28,310 nucleotides of DNA from Elusimicrobiota bacterium. GTDB lineage: Bacteria > Elusimicrobiota > Elusimicrobia > UBA1565 > UBA9628. The notes under the pieces are model-generated. The model was given only the letters and a program-made list of their open reading frames with translations, ran no database searches and was not told the origin of the DNA. This document shows positions 1 through 10,784 of this stretch, piece by piece; within the stretch, counting starts at the first letter, position 1, and every line of letters starts with the position of its first letter. The stretch covers positions 1-28,310 of the forward strand of contig JACQBB010000168.1 in assembly GCA_016194625.1 (NCBI GenBank), read 5' to 3'. A program made the translations under genes and the position numbers.

Positions 1-835
1 CGCCCGTCGCGGGGTCGTACAGCTCGGCCGTCGCGCCGTTGGCCGTCCCGTCGTAGCCGCCGGCGACCAGCACCTTGCCGTTGCCGAGCAAGGTGGCCGT
101 CGCGATATAGCGGCGGTTCGCCATCGCCGGCGCCGCCGTCCACAGGCCGGTCGCGGGGTCGAATATCTCCGCGCTCGTCTGGTACGTCCCGTTGTAGCCG
201 CCGGTCACCAGGACCTTGCCGCTGCCGAGCAAGGTCGCGGTGTGGCCGTAGCGGCCCGTCGCCAGCGATCCCGTGGGCGTCCAGGCCCCCGTCGCCGGGT
301 CGAAGATCTCCGCGCCGGTCAGTCCGACCCCGTTGCTCGGCGAGCCGCCGACCGCGAGCACGCGCCCGTCGGCCAGCGTGACCAGCGCGTGGAGGACGCG
401 CGGCGTGGACATCGGCGCGACGGTCGTCCAAGTCCCCGCCGCCGGGTCATAGACCTCGGCTCCGGCCAGGAAGGTCGAGCTGGACTGCCAGGCGACGTAG
501 CCGCCCGTCGCCATCACGCGCCCGTCGCGCAGGACCGTCACGAGCGGCTGGGTGCGCGGCGTCGCCATGGGCGCGGTCGCCGTCCAGGCGCCGGACGCGG
601 GGTCGTAGACCTCCGCGCTCGCCAGCGAGACGTGGCCGTCGTAGCCGCCGAAGGCCAGCGCCTTGCCGCCCGGCAGCGGCGTCGTCGCGTGCAGGCGCCG
701 GACCGCCGCCATCGAGCCCGTCGCGGTCCAGGCTCCCCCCGCCGCGCCCGCGCGCGTCAGCGACAGAGCGGCGCCCGGCTGGAAGCCGGTCCCGTCCACC
801 GCGACGGCCAGCGGCGCGTCGTTGCGGCCCGAGTT
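1..835 (-). repeat. Copy A of a tandem intragenic duplication, 1992-bp period
   Basis: Positions 1-835 align with 1993-2827 at a constant offset of 1992 bases, apart from short compensating in-frame indels. Over the first ~178 aligned bases I count about four mismatches by eye; divergence rises towards the end. Both copies encode TIG plus Kelch blades with almost the same wording. The period is 664 codons, so reading frame is preserved. More units may lie beyond the left edge. Confidence 0.9.
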
Positions 836-2956
836 CGGGACGATCGCGGCGACCGCGGGGGCGGCCAAGCGCGCGAACAGGCCCACGACCGGCGTCGCGG
901 GCAGGGCGGACAGCGGAGCATCGACGCTCCGGCTCGCGGCGGACGGCGTCTGCGACGACAGCGCGGTCAGCCAGCCGCCGGAGACGCCGTACGCGGACAC
1001 GGCCGACGCGGGCGCGCCCAGCGCGGCCAACGCCCCGGTCGAGTAGTGCAGCCGCAGCAGGGCCGCCGGCGAGAACGCCGCGCTCGACGAGCCCAGCTGA
1101 TACAGTCCCGCGACCGGGCGCAGACCCTGCGCCGCGGCCGAGGAGAGCATGGCGGCGCCGGTCGCGGAATCCGTGGCGACGGGCACGGCGAACACCGGCT
1201 GGCGCGCCGAGAACACCAGCTCCGGCTCGCCGTCGGCCGTCGCCGCGCTGCGCGCGAAGCTGGCGACGTCGCTCAGCGCCGAGACGTTGCCGGCCAGGTC
1301 CACGCTCTTCAGCGCGGCGTAGAAGGAGGCGCCGGTGAAGCCGGTCACGACGGCCGCCTGCGCGGTCCCCGGGGCGCCCGGCCCGGGCGCCGCCGCCGGC
1401 AGGGCCGCCGCGAAGCTCTCCGCGTCGATCGGGGCGGTCGCGTAGCGCAGGTCGTAGGAGGCCACGCTGCCCGCCGCCGGGGCCGGCGCGGTCCAGCTCA
1501 GCGCGGCGGAGGAGGCGTCCACCTCGGCGACCGCCAGGTCGGTCACGGCCTGCGGCGGCGTCCCGTTCTGGATCAGGAACGCGTCGGCCTTGGTCCCGGT
1601 CTGGGCGTCGGGGTTGACGACCACCACGCTCCACGCGCCGGTCGCGCGTCCGGTCAGATCGAGGGTGCCGGTCAGACGGGTCGCGCTCTGGAACGCCACG
1701 TTCGAGGCCGCCACGGTCAGCAGGGACGGCGGCGAGTAGATCAGCGCGCCGTTGGACGGCGGGTCGGCCGAGACCTCGCCGCCGTCGAGCAGGACCTGGC
1801 CGCTGGCCAGCGCCGCCGCCGCCGGCTGGTAGTAGTTGGACGGCAAAGGCGCGGCGACGGTCCATGCGTTGGCCGCGGGGTCGTACAGCTCCACCGTGCT
1901 CCCCGTGCCGGCCTCCAGCACGCGGCCGTCTTGGAGAAGGGTCGCCGTCGCCTGCCAGCGCCCCTGGCTCATCGAGGGCGCCGACTGCCACACGCCCGTC
2001 GCGGGGTCGTACAGCTCGGCCGTCGCGCCGTTGGCCGTCCCGTCGTAGCCGCCGGCGACCAGCACCTTGCCGTTGCCGAGCAAGGTGGCCGTCGCGCCGT
2101 AGCGGCGGTTGGCCATCGCCGGCGCCGCCGTCCACAGGCCGGTCGCGGGGTCGAATATCTCCGCGCTCGTCAGGTAGACGCCGCTGCGGATGCCGCCCGC
2201 CACCAGCACCTTGCCGTCGCCGAGCAAGGTCGCGGTGTGGCCGTAGCGGCCCGTCCCCAGCGAGCCGGTCGCCGTCCACGCGCCCGTCGCCGGGTCGAAG
2301 ATCTCCGCGCTGGTCAGCGCCGTGCCGTTGTACGAGCCGCCGGCCGCCAGGACCCGGCCGTCGGCCAGCGTGACGACCGCGTGCAGGACGCGCGGCGTCG
2401 ACATCGGCGCGACGGTCGTCCAGGCGCCCGACGCCGCGTCGTACGTCTCGGCGCTCGCCAGGAAGGTCGAGCTGAACTGCCCGGCGGTGTAGCCGCCCGT
2501 CGCCATCACGCGCCCGTCGTGCAGGACGGTCACGATCGGCTGGGTGCGCGCCGCGGCCATCGCGCCGGTGGCCGACCAGGTCCCGGGCGCGGGGTCGTAC
2601 ACCTCCGCGCTCGCCAGAGAGACGTGCCCGTCGTAGCCGCCGAAGGCCAGTGCCTTGCCGCCCGGCAGAGGGACCGTCGCGTGCAGGCGCCGCACCGCCG
2701 CCATGGACCCCGTCGCCGTCCAGGCCCCCGCGCCGGAGCCCGGCCGCGCGATCGCGAAGCCCGCGCCGGGCTGGAAGCCGGTCCCGTCCACCGTCAACGC
2801 GACCGCGCCGCTCGCGTTCGCCGCCGCCGGCGCGACCGAGACGACGGTCGGCGCCGGGGCGGGGCCCGTCGGCGCCGCGAACACGGCGTACAGCGACGCG
2901 TGCGGCAGGGAGCCGCTCAAGACCACGGACGCGCTCGAGACGACCGTCCGCCGCCG
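1..2956 (-). CDS. Downstream part of the giant Kelch protein, read in the shifted frame
   Basis: Relative to the first part of the gene, the meaningful frame here starts one base later on the minus strand. It is open from about 2947 to the left edge. Reading down from 2947 it encodes a TIG/IPT-like domain with the motif DGTGFQPG (about 2870-2740), then a Kelch/galactose-oxidase-type propeller whose blades repeat the pattern 'R..ATATLL.dGKVLVAGGYdG....AElYDPATG.W' (about 2740-1750). An FN3 domain follows (about 1560-1260), then a linker domain, a second TIG domain (about 880-740) and a second propeller that runs out of the window. No independent start codon with a ribosome site or signal peptide is apparent, so I read this as the continuation of the same gene rather than a separate one. 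Confidence 0.75.
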
Positions 2957-5900
2957 TCAGGCGCTGGCCGGCGGCGGCCGAGGACGCCGGCGCCGAGGAG
3001 ACCGCGGTGAGCGTCATGCCCGACCGCGCGGAGAGCAATCGCGCCACGCCGTCCAGGCTCGCCGCGACGAAGTCGCCCGGGACCGTGAACGTGGAGAGAT
3101 TCAGGACCTCCTGGTTGGCGACGTTGTCCTCGGAGAAGTAGTACACCGTGTGCGTGCCGGGCGCGAGCGTGAAGGGGCCGGCGTAGAGTTCGTTGGCGCA
3201 GGTCCCGCTGGGCGCCGCCGTGTCCACCGGGACCGACTCGCAGGCCGGGTCGAACGGGTCGGCGTCGATCAAAAGGAAGGTCGCGCTCAGTCCGGACGCG
3301 ACGCCGCCGGCGACGGGGTCGGAGGCCGTCAGGGACAGGACCGTCGTGCTCGAGACGACGCCCGAGGTCGCGCTCGAGCCTGCCACCTGGAGGAACGTGA
3401 CCGGCGCCGTGGCGTCGATGAAGACAGTCGCTCCCTTCATGAGCTCCAGGGTCCCGTCCGCGTCGGCGCTCCGGTATTCGATGAGGTGCGCGCCTTCCGT
3501 GAGCGAGAAGGTCCCGACGTAGACCGAGAAGGCGGAGCCGTCGACCCGGTACGAGGTCGAGGAGACCCCCGGCCCGCCGGGCTCGGTCGCGGCGAAGGAG
3601 AACTGCGTGCCGCCGGGATAATCCGACGCTCCGGACGGGTCGGCGAACGGGACGGTCGACGCGACCAGAGTCGTGACCGGCGCGGGCGGAGTGCCGGTCG
3701 TCGTCCAGACGACGACGTTCGACGGGGCCGAATAATTGCCGAGGCCGTTTCGGGTCCAGACGGCCGCGTAGTACGTGGTCGCCGGGCGCAGTCCTCCGAG
3801 GAACGCGGTCTGAGGCGCGCCGGGCGCGGCGGACGCGATCGCGACGACGTACTGGGCCGCGGCGCTGGACAGAGCGACGGGGCTCGTCGAGTAGGCGATG
3901 CGGACCTCCCCGCCGAGGATGACGCCGTCCATGCCGGAATCGCCGGGCGAGGTCCAGGCCGCGCTCGCCGAGCGGTCGTCAAACGCGGAGACGGCCAGGT
4001 CGGGAACGGCCGCCGGCGTCGAGGAGTCGGCGTAGATGGAGAGGGCCTGCGCGGCTTCCTGGTTGCCCGCGCGGTCGCGCACATAGAAGGACAGCGAGTG
4101 CGCGCCGGGAGCCAGGGAGAAGGACGTGCCGTCCTGTTCGGGTGCCCCGTCGATGGCGACGCGCGCGGCGGCGATGCCGGACGCGACGCCTCCGGAGATG
4201 GGGTCGACGCCCGTGACGCGCAAGGCTTGCTGCGCGGCCACCTGCAGGACGCCGGCGACGGTCCGCGACGAGGCGGCGGTCTCGACGTGGCTGGAGGGCG
4301 TGGTCAGGTCGACGACGTAGGTCTTCGTCCCGGTATGGACCGTCGCGCGGACGTCCGCGGCGGCGACGGAGAGGACGTGCGCGCCTTCGGCGAGGTCCGC
4401 GGTCGCCGACAAGCGGGCGGACACGTTCCGGCCGTCGTAGGCGCGGTCCTGGACCAGCGCCCAGATGATGCCGGAGACGGTCGCCTGGGAAACACCCACG
4501 TAGGCGCGACCGTCGACGACGGCGGCGTCCATGTTGACTCCGGGGGCGACCGCGCCCAACGCGGCCCCCGGCCCGATCGGGTCTCCGATCGGATCGGACT
4601 CCGTCTGCCAGGGGCCGAGCGTCCCATCCGGAGCGATGGCCGCGTAGAAGACGGTGTTCGTCGGGTGCCCCGAGGCGTCCTGCCCGCCGACGTAGAAGAC
4701 CTTCCCGTCGAGCGCGAACGCGGCGCCATAGGCGCGCGCCTGCGGAAGACTGCTCGTCGCCGGCCATTGTCCGGGGACGATCTGTCCGTCGGAGTCCAGC
4801 GCGACGATCGCCACCGTCGCGACGGGGGCGCCTGCGGAGAGGCCGCCCAGCAGGTAGATGCGGCCGCCGGCGTACACGGCGGACATGCCCTCCCCGGCGG
4901 GGACGCCCGACGGGATGAAGCTCTGCACCCAAGGGCCGAGCGAGCGGTCGGTCTGTACCTGGGCGGTCTGGATCGCGGGCGTGTCCCCGGTGGCGGTCTG
5001 GCCGGCGAACAAGTACAGCCTCGTCCCGGAGGGCGCGGGGACCGCGACATGGGCTGCCGCGATCAGGCCGGCGTAGAAGGGGTCGGTCGTGTTCATCCCG
5101 GGAGGGATGTTCAAGGATGAGGTCTCCCGCCAACCGAGCGGCACGCTGTTCGAATCGAGGAAGGAGTAATAGGTCTTGGGAGACTTGGCGATGATGTCGC
5201 CCGCCATGTAGTGGCGTCCGCCGACGAGATAGAGGACCTCGTCGACCAAGAACGCCTGGACGTAATCCATCCGCTCGGGCATCTCGTTGCCGAAATGGCC
5301 GTAATTCGGGTCGCGGCTGCGGACGACGAATTGGTTCAACAGGCCGGTGCCGTTCTCTCCGCCCAGGATCAGGACGCGCCCGTGGTCGCCGACCAACGCG
5401 GCCGCGTTCATGACGGTGTTGGTCGTGTTGACGTTGGTGAACGTCTCCCAATGATCGGGGGCGGCGGTCTGGAGGGTGAGCGCCGCCGCGACGGGCGCGC
5501 TGTCGAGGGCCAGGGCCAGGGTCGCGGTGGAGAGCCCCGCCGCGCTGGTCAGGTCCCCCTCCAGGACGACGTGCGCGAGGTTGCCCGCGTCGCCCAATGC
5601 CGCGGTGTTCGCGTCGGGACGCACGAGCGCCGTCGCCGCCGGTCCGAGCGAGTCCACCGTGAACGCGCGTCCGGCGGTGGTGTGATTGCCGACGTTGTCG
5701 TCGATGAGGGTCCAGACGCGGTGCGGTCCCTCCGCGAGAGCGACGGTCAGCGACGCGGAGGCCGGGCCGACGCTCGCGCGGTCCGTGACGGATTGGCCGT
5801 CGATCATGATCCGGAAGCTGGCCAGGTTCACGCCGCTCCGCGTGGCCGGGTAGCTCACGGAGATGGTCACGGTGCTGGAGGCGAGGAACGCCTCCTCGGC

Positions 5901-8900
5901 GGGGGCCGTCACTTGGAGGCCCGTGGAGCCGTCGTCCAGGACCACCGTCGCGGTGTGCGGCGACTCGGCGTGGTCCAGGAGGTCGACGCTGAAGTAGGCG
6001 ATCTGATGGGTCCCCGCCGTGGAGAGATGGATCGGCCCGACCGCCGTCTGGTAAGAGCCGCCGTCGATCGAATAGGAGGTGACGCGGACCCCGTAGCCGA
6101 ACGCGTCTCCCGCCTCGGTCAAGTCGTCCACGGCGTCGAAGGCGAGCGCGGTGCCGCGGCCGGCGTACAGGACCCCGCCCGACTGATAGGTCGGAGTGCT
6201 CAGCGTCAGGAAGGTGCGGGGCGGCATCGTGTCGGCGGGCAGGGTGACCTGGAAGGTGCTCGCGACCACGGTCACGCTGTCTCCCAGGACGTCCGCGGCC
6301 GAGACCTGGAGCTGCCAGACGCCGTCGTCCAGGGTGAACGGCCCGAGGTCCTGGCCCGCCGTGACCGCGACGGTCGCGGGGCGGTTCCCGCGCGGCGCAC
6401 CCAGGTCCTGTGCCTGGACCAGGACGGCGGAGACGTCCGGGGCGCCGCCCAAGGCGTCGAACGCGGCGAAGCGGACCGGGATCGAGCTCGACTCTCCGGC
6501 GTACGACCCGCCGGAGGGCGAGACGACCGAGACGGACGGCGCGGCGTCCTCCACGAACAGATGCTCGGTGCGCAGGGGCTCCGCGTTCGCGACCCGGTCG
6601 ACGGCCTGATACGACAGGGTATGCGTGCCGACCGCCAGCGTGAACCCGCCGCCATAGGTGGAAGTCGAGCCGTCGACGGTGAGCATGACGGCCGCCGCGC
6701 CCGATGCGCGGCCGTTGGCGACGGGGTCCGCGGCCGTCAGCGAGACGGTGGAGGTGGAGTGGAGGTAAAGCCCGGCCGTCGTGCGCGACGAAGCGCCCGC
6801 CACCGCCAACTGCGTCACCGGCGCGACGGTGTCGACGAAGATGAAGGGGTCCTGGAGGGATTCCGCATTGCCCACGGCGTCGACGGCGTAGAAGAAATAG
6901 ATCCCTCCGTTCGCCGTGAGCGCCGCGAGCGTGGACGAGTAGGCGGCGAAGGAATGCCCGTCGGTCGAGACGAACAGCTGGGCCACGCCCGATACGCCGC
7001 CGGCTCCGGCGTCGACGGGAGACAGGGCGAACTGCGTCTGCGACGAGACGAACAGAGTCCCGCCGGACGCGTAAGAGGGCCCGACCGGGTTCAGCGTGGT
7101 CGCCGGAGGCACGGTGTCCACCACGACGGCGAAGGCGCGCGTCGATTCCGCGTTGGCGAGGAAATCCTCGCTGTAGTAGGTCAGGGTGTGGGAGCCCCCC
7201 GCCAGGCTGAAGGTCGCGCTCGCGACGGCGAAGGTGCCTCCGTCCACGGACAGGTAGGTCAGCACCCCGCCGACGCCGACCGAGTCGCCCACGACGCTCG
7301 AGTCGTCGATCGCCGCGAATCCGAACGTGCTCGTCGCGTTGACGAACAGCGGCTGGTCGCCCGACGCCGCTCCGCCGGTGGACAGGAAGGTGCGCGGCGG
7401 CAGGACGTCCGACTTCTCCGTGCGCTGGAGGCCCAGGTCCGTGAACGCCGTCTCGATCCCGGCGCCGTTGCGCGCCTTGACGCGGGCGCGGTACACGGTC
7501 TGGGCGTACAGGCCCGTGAAGGTGTAGCTCGTCTGCGCGATCCAGCCGCTGTCCAGCGTCGTCCAGCCGGCGTCCAGCGGGTGCGGCAGGCGCGGAGATG
7601 CCGTGTCCAGCTGGACGAGGTACTGGGTGCCCGCGGGGTTGCCGTTCGCGCCCCAGACGGCCGTCATGCTGGTCAAGAACACGTCCGCGTACGCCCCGGT
7701 GGACGGCTGCGCGGCCAGGGTCTGCGTCGAGCCGAGCAGAGCCGCCGCCGAGCGCGACCCGGTCTCCGGATTGGCGCCCGTGCCGAAGAACTGGTAGGTG
7801 GTGTTGGGGCTCAGCGCGAACTCGAACGCGCGCGTGAAGGAGTCCTGGTACGGCGACGAGGACACCGCCGGCGCCCCGGGCCCCGTCGCCGCGTACACCT
7901 GATACGCGACCGGCAGGGCGTTGTTGGCGGTCTGCCAATCGCCTCGCGCGCCCGCCGACGAGACTCCGGTCAGGACGAACCCCTGGGGCGGCAGCGGCAG
8001 AGTGTAGGCGGTCGCGGCGTTCGAAAGCGCGGAGATCCCGCCTCCGCCGTTCTCCGTCCAGATGTGGAAGTAGTACGTCGCGTTGCCCACGAGCCCGCCC
8101 ATCGTGAGCGTCTGCGGCTGTCCGGACGGCGTGCTGGTGGCCAGGTGCAGCTGGGCGTTGGTCGGCGAGAAGGTCGCGGTGGACGAGAGCTCACCTTCCA
8201 CCAAGTAGGTCCCGCCGAACAGGAACCCGCTGTAGCCGCCCTCGCCGGACGAAGTCCAGTTCAGCGTCGCCGCGCCGCCGCTCGGGTCGGTGGCGGCGGC
8301 CAGGTCCGTGGTCGCGCCGGGGGGCGTCACCAGTCCGGACGGGTCGAACTGCAGCGTGTAGGTGTTCGTCGAGCCGGTCAGGTCCAGGATGTTCACCCAA
8401 TACTGGTCGCTGAGGGTGTTCTTGTTGAAGTGCTTGGAGATCCAGACGTTGCGCGGGTTGATGATCTTCCCGTCGCCGCGACGGGCCGAGGTCAGGGTCA
8501 CGGCGTTGCCGTAGCTGAACGGCGTGTAGCTGTGCACCCAGACGTTGGAACTGATCGCGCTCCCCAAGGTGAAAGTCAGCGCGGCATTGGAACCGTTCAG
8601 CGCGCCGGAAACGGCACCGACGTCCTCTCTCACGGGCAGAGCCGCCGGCTGATCGGACTCCAGGATGAACTGCGCCGCAGGCTGGGTCCCCGCGTCCAGC
8701 ATGGCCTGCATCGTCCCGCGATCCTGGCTCATGTTGACCAGGAAATCCGGGGTCTGGTCGCGTCCGGGCAGATCCACCATCACGTCGCGCAGGAGAGTGT
8801 AGGTCGTCACGCTCTGCAGGAGCGAGGTCAGTTGGCCGCCCAGGTCGGCGGCGTGGGTGAAGGTGGAGGTGAAGCTGATGAACCGTCCGGACAGGGAGGT

Positions 8901-9674
8901 GGACATGCTCCACCACGCCTGGGACACGGAGTTCGGGGCCACGTCGCCGAACGGGATCAGCAGAGTGTTCGGGATGGTCTGGCCGTTGACCACGGTGCCC
9001 AGCAGTTTGAAGTCGATCTGCAGGCCCTGCTTGTTCTCCACGATCTTGGGTTGGGCGGAGTCGATCTGGAAATTGTTGGCCGTCCCATAGCCCACGTTGG
9101 TGACGCGCACGGCCAGCGGGAAAGGCTCGACCGGCTCGACGGCGTTCTCCGTCAAGGGCTCGTCGCCGAACACTTCATAAGGAAGCGCGTACTCCAGCTT
9201 GATGACCGGCTGGGGATGGACGGTGATGAAGGAGTCGAAGGTGTTCAGCGACTGGGGGGCCCCGTTGCTGACGCCGGTGATGAGGGCGCGCACGCCGTAC
9301 TTCTGTCCCGCCGGCAAGGTCCCGCCGGCGCCGGTGGACGGGATGATGAGCCAGTGGATGTCGGCCGTGCTGCTGGACTGGATGACGCCCGAGCCGTCCA
9401 GGGCGTTGACGCCGGTGATCGTGCCCACCTTCACGAAGAACTTGGAGTCGGCGGGGTTGCCCTCCGCGTCCTTGAAGAACACCTGCACCTTGAACGCGGT
9501 CAGCGGCTGGTCCACCAGGCTGTTGGTGACCGTCAAGTGCGCGTCGAAGCCCTCGCGCTCGAGCGTGGCCTGCTGCTGGATCTCGAGCTTGACCACGGCG
9601 CACACGGAGCTTTGCGCCGCGACCAGGGCCGCGAGAGCCGACAACACGCCGCCGACGAGCAGCAGCTTCCTCAT
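1..9674 (-). CDS. Giant secreted FN3/Ig-like/Kelch repeat protein, frameshifted and cut by the window edge
   Basis: Probable cell-surface or secreted adhesin-like protein; function not known. The ATG at 9674 begins MRKLLLVGG and a Sec signal peptide with likely cleavage after Ala20. An upstream in-frame start at 9707 would bury the signal peptide, and the chosen ATG overlaps the rhodanese stop (ATGA). Approximate residues: 21-450 unrecognised N-terminal domain; 450-758 three FN3-like domains; 760-1345 about six Ig-like repeats with a recurring 'G.H.L.Y.S.D..GN.E' pattern, resembling OmpL47-type modules; 1400-1735 a Kelch-like propeller (LYLVGG, IYLLGG, VFYVGG); then more Ig-like repeats and one FN3. 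Near 2947-2957 the meaningful frame changes. Downstream, the other frame encodes TIG and Kelch domains to position 1, and the gene continues off the window. The original frame stays open to 447, but its translation there is Arg/Gly-rich shadow sequence. Exported and multidomain is well supported; a specific role is not. Confidence 0.85.
1993..2827 (-). repeat. Copy B of the 1992-bp-period intragenic duplication
   Basis: Partner of the copy at 1-835. The two start identically (cgcccgtcgcggggtcgtac at 1 and 1993). The unit holds a TIG domain, a Kelch propeller, an FN3 domain and a linker domain. High nucleotide identity in one stretch and lower identity elsewhere suggests recent duplication or gene conversion. 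Confidence 0.9.
2947..2957 (-). other. Frameshift point in the giant Kelch gene
   Basis: The frame that is protein-like up to the residues RLTAADGR is replaced by another that is protein-like from TVVSS onward. The downstream frame carries a TGA at 2959-2957, so the switch must fall between 2957 and 2947, inside the CGG trinucleotide run (plus strand ccgccgccg, 2948-2956). The coding strand has one base too many or two too few. An indel at a GC-rich microsatellite could be an assembly error, a real inactivating mutation, or phase variation. Confidence 0.75.
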
Positions 9675-10420
9675 TTGACTTCCAGCGGCCTCCCCCTCTT
9701 CGCCCACCCCGCCAACCCGCCCGGCAGTTCCTTCGCGTTCAACCCCGCGGCCGCCAACTGCTTGACGGCTTGCCTGGCCCGCGCCTGCAGGCGGTCATAC
9801 ACCACCAGCTCCTTGTCCTTGGGCAGTCTCACCGCGTCCGCGGCCAGTTCCTCCAGCGGCGCGTTGACCGCCCCCGGCAGATGTCCCGCCTTGAACTCCT
9901 CCGCCGGCCGCGTGTCCACCGGCAACGCCGTCCCCGCCTCGATCTCATCCCGCGCCGCTGCCGCGCTCCGCATCGCCGTCGCCCTGGGCGCCCCCGCAGT
10001 CCCGTCCCCCGCCACGACCGGATACCCCTTCGCCACCCACGCCGGCAATCCCCCTGCCAGGATGACCACGTCCTTGTACCCGTCCTCCGTCAGCCGCTTA
10101 TACGCCCCGCTCGTCAGCGGGCACGGGTCCTCGCCGCAATAGATGACGATGGTCCCGTTCCGGTCCAACCCGGCCTTCTGCACCTCTCCCGAGACCACGT
10201 TCTTGGCTCCTTGTATGTGCCCCTTGTCGTAATCAGTCGGAGGCCGCACGTCCACGAGCCCCAGCGCAGGCTTATGGTTGAGCTGCAAGACCCGCAGTTC
10301 ATCCGGCAACAAGCGCCTCTCCCGCGTAGTGGCGTGCAAAGGCGTCCAAGCGACGAGGAGCGCCGCCAAAGCGAGTCCCGCCTTCTTGGGTCTCAGCACA
10401 TCTGCAATTTGTGATGGCAT
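9671..10420 (-). CDS. Exported tandem-rhodanese protein
   Basis: Rhodanese-like sulfurtransferase or sulfane-sulfur binding protein, predicted periplasmic, 249 aa. The ATG at 10420 gives a basic n-region (MPSQIADVLRPKKAG) and a hydrophobic core (LALAALLVAW) ending at LHA, a plausible signal peptide. A TTG at 10465 would add 15 residues and overlap the preceding gene. The first rhodanese domain has 'LVDVRPPTDYDKGHIQGAKNV' type sequence and an active-site loop YCGEDPCP, with the catalytic Cys in the first position. The second domain keeps the fold signatures (VDTRPAEEFKAGHLPGAVN; PGGLAGW), but its loop reads VYDRLQARA with no Cys, so it is probably non-catalytic, as in many tandem rhodaneses. 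Its TGA overlaps the ATG of the giant Kelch gene (ATGA), implying translational coupling. It starts 22 bp after the candidate immunity gene. The acceptor and physiological role cannot be told from sequence. Confidence 0.88.
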   Translation of the reverse strand: MPSQIADVLRPKKAGLALAALLVAWTPLHATTRERRLLPDELRVLQLNHKPALGLVDVRPPTDYDKGHIQGAKNVVSGEVQKAGLDRNGTIVIYCGEDPCPLTSGAYKRLTEDGYKDVVILAGGLPAWVAKGYPVVAGDGTAGAPRATAMRSAAAARDEIEAGTALPVDTRPAEEFKAGHLPGAVNAPLEELAADAVRLPKDKELVVYDRLQARARQAVKQLAAAGLNAKELPGGLAGWAKRGRPLEVK

Positions 10421-10442
10421 AGTTTTTCGGGAGGACTTCAAT

Positions 10443-10784
10443 TCAATCAATGGTAAGAATCTCAATAAGTCGCATTGCTCGTGAAGGCGTTAAGTCTTCC
10501 GTTAATATTGGGTTAGCCAATTCGTGCAATACATTTCGGACCTCTGCGCACGTTATTTCAATATCGTCCCTGCACTCGATTGCATTTGCCCAATCCTCAA
10601 TCTCAGCTTTGGATATATCCCCATTAATGAACTTCCGCAAAGCGTTCAAGAGATGCTGACTTTCGAGGGTTACGAGCGCACGGGACGAGTCCCATGGGAA
10701 ATTGCGCAATGCCTCAATTAATTGGCTCGCCGGCTTCGCGTAATCGATTAACTCGCTGAGTATTTTTTTTCGTGTCATAGCCAT
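10443..10784 (-). CDS. Candidate immunity protein for the RHS toxin tip
   Basis: A 113-aa, probably cytosolic, mostly helical acidic protein with no signal peptide or membrane segment. Its ATG shares a base with the stop of the RHS gene (TAATG), with no clear Shine-Dalgarno, so translation is probably by re-initiation. A second Met two codons in is an alternative start. The sequence carries motifs such as FPWDS, LVTLESQHLLNALRKF and DWANAIE. I recall similar small proteins beside polymorphic toxins but cannot name the family. Base composition is clearly lower in GC than the neighbours (about 45% in 10561-10620, counted by eye), matching the toxin tip. In polymorphic toxin systems the gene directly after the toxin normally neutralises it by binding the C-terminal domain. 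That function is inferred here from position, size, acidity and composition, not from homology. An A8 run on the coding strand lies at codons 5-7. Confidence 0.8.
   Translation of the reverse strand: MAMTRKKILSELIDYAKPASQLIEALRNFPWDSSRALVTLESQHLLNALRKFINGDISKAEIEDWANAIECRDDIEITCAEVRNVLHELANPILTEDLTPSRAMRLIEILTID

Noticed and set aside
1..2827. Repeats considered as CRISPR or mobile element
   Set aside because: They are in-frame Kelch/TIG coding units hundreds of codons long, with no spacers, terminal inverted repeats or transposase.
447..2946. The continued original frame of the Kelch gene down to 447
   Set aside because: It becomes Arg/Gly-rich shadow sequence, while the adjacent frame gives clear TIG and Kelch repeats, so I treat it as out of frame.
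242..10142. Very long plus-strand open frames (242-3010, 2655-5120, 5211-10142) and similar ones at 13610-19000, 19166-21448 and 23204-24946
   Set aside because: Their translations are Arg/Gly/Asp-rich with no domain or motif, and they lie antisense to well-supported domains. Long open frames of this kind arise from the high GC of the real genes.
10421..10465. TTG at 10465 as the rhodanese start
   Set aside because: It adds residues ahead of a good signal peptide and overlaps the upstream gene without a Shine-Dalgarno; the ATG at 10420 is more economical, though it also lacks a strong ribosome site.
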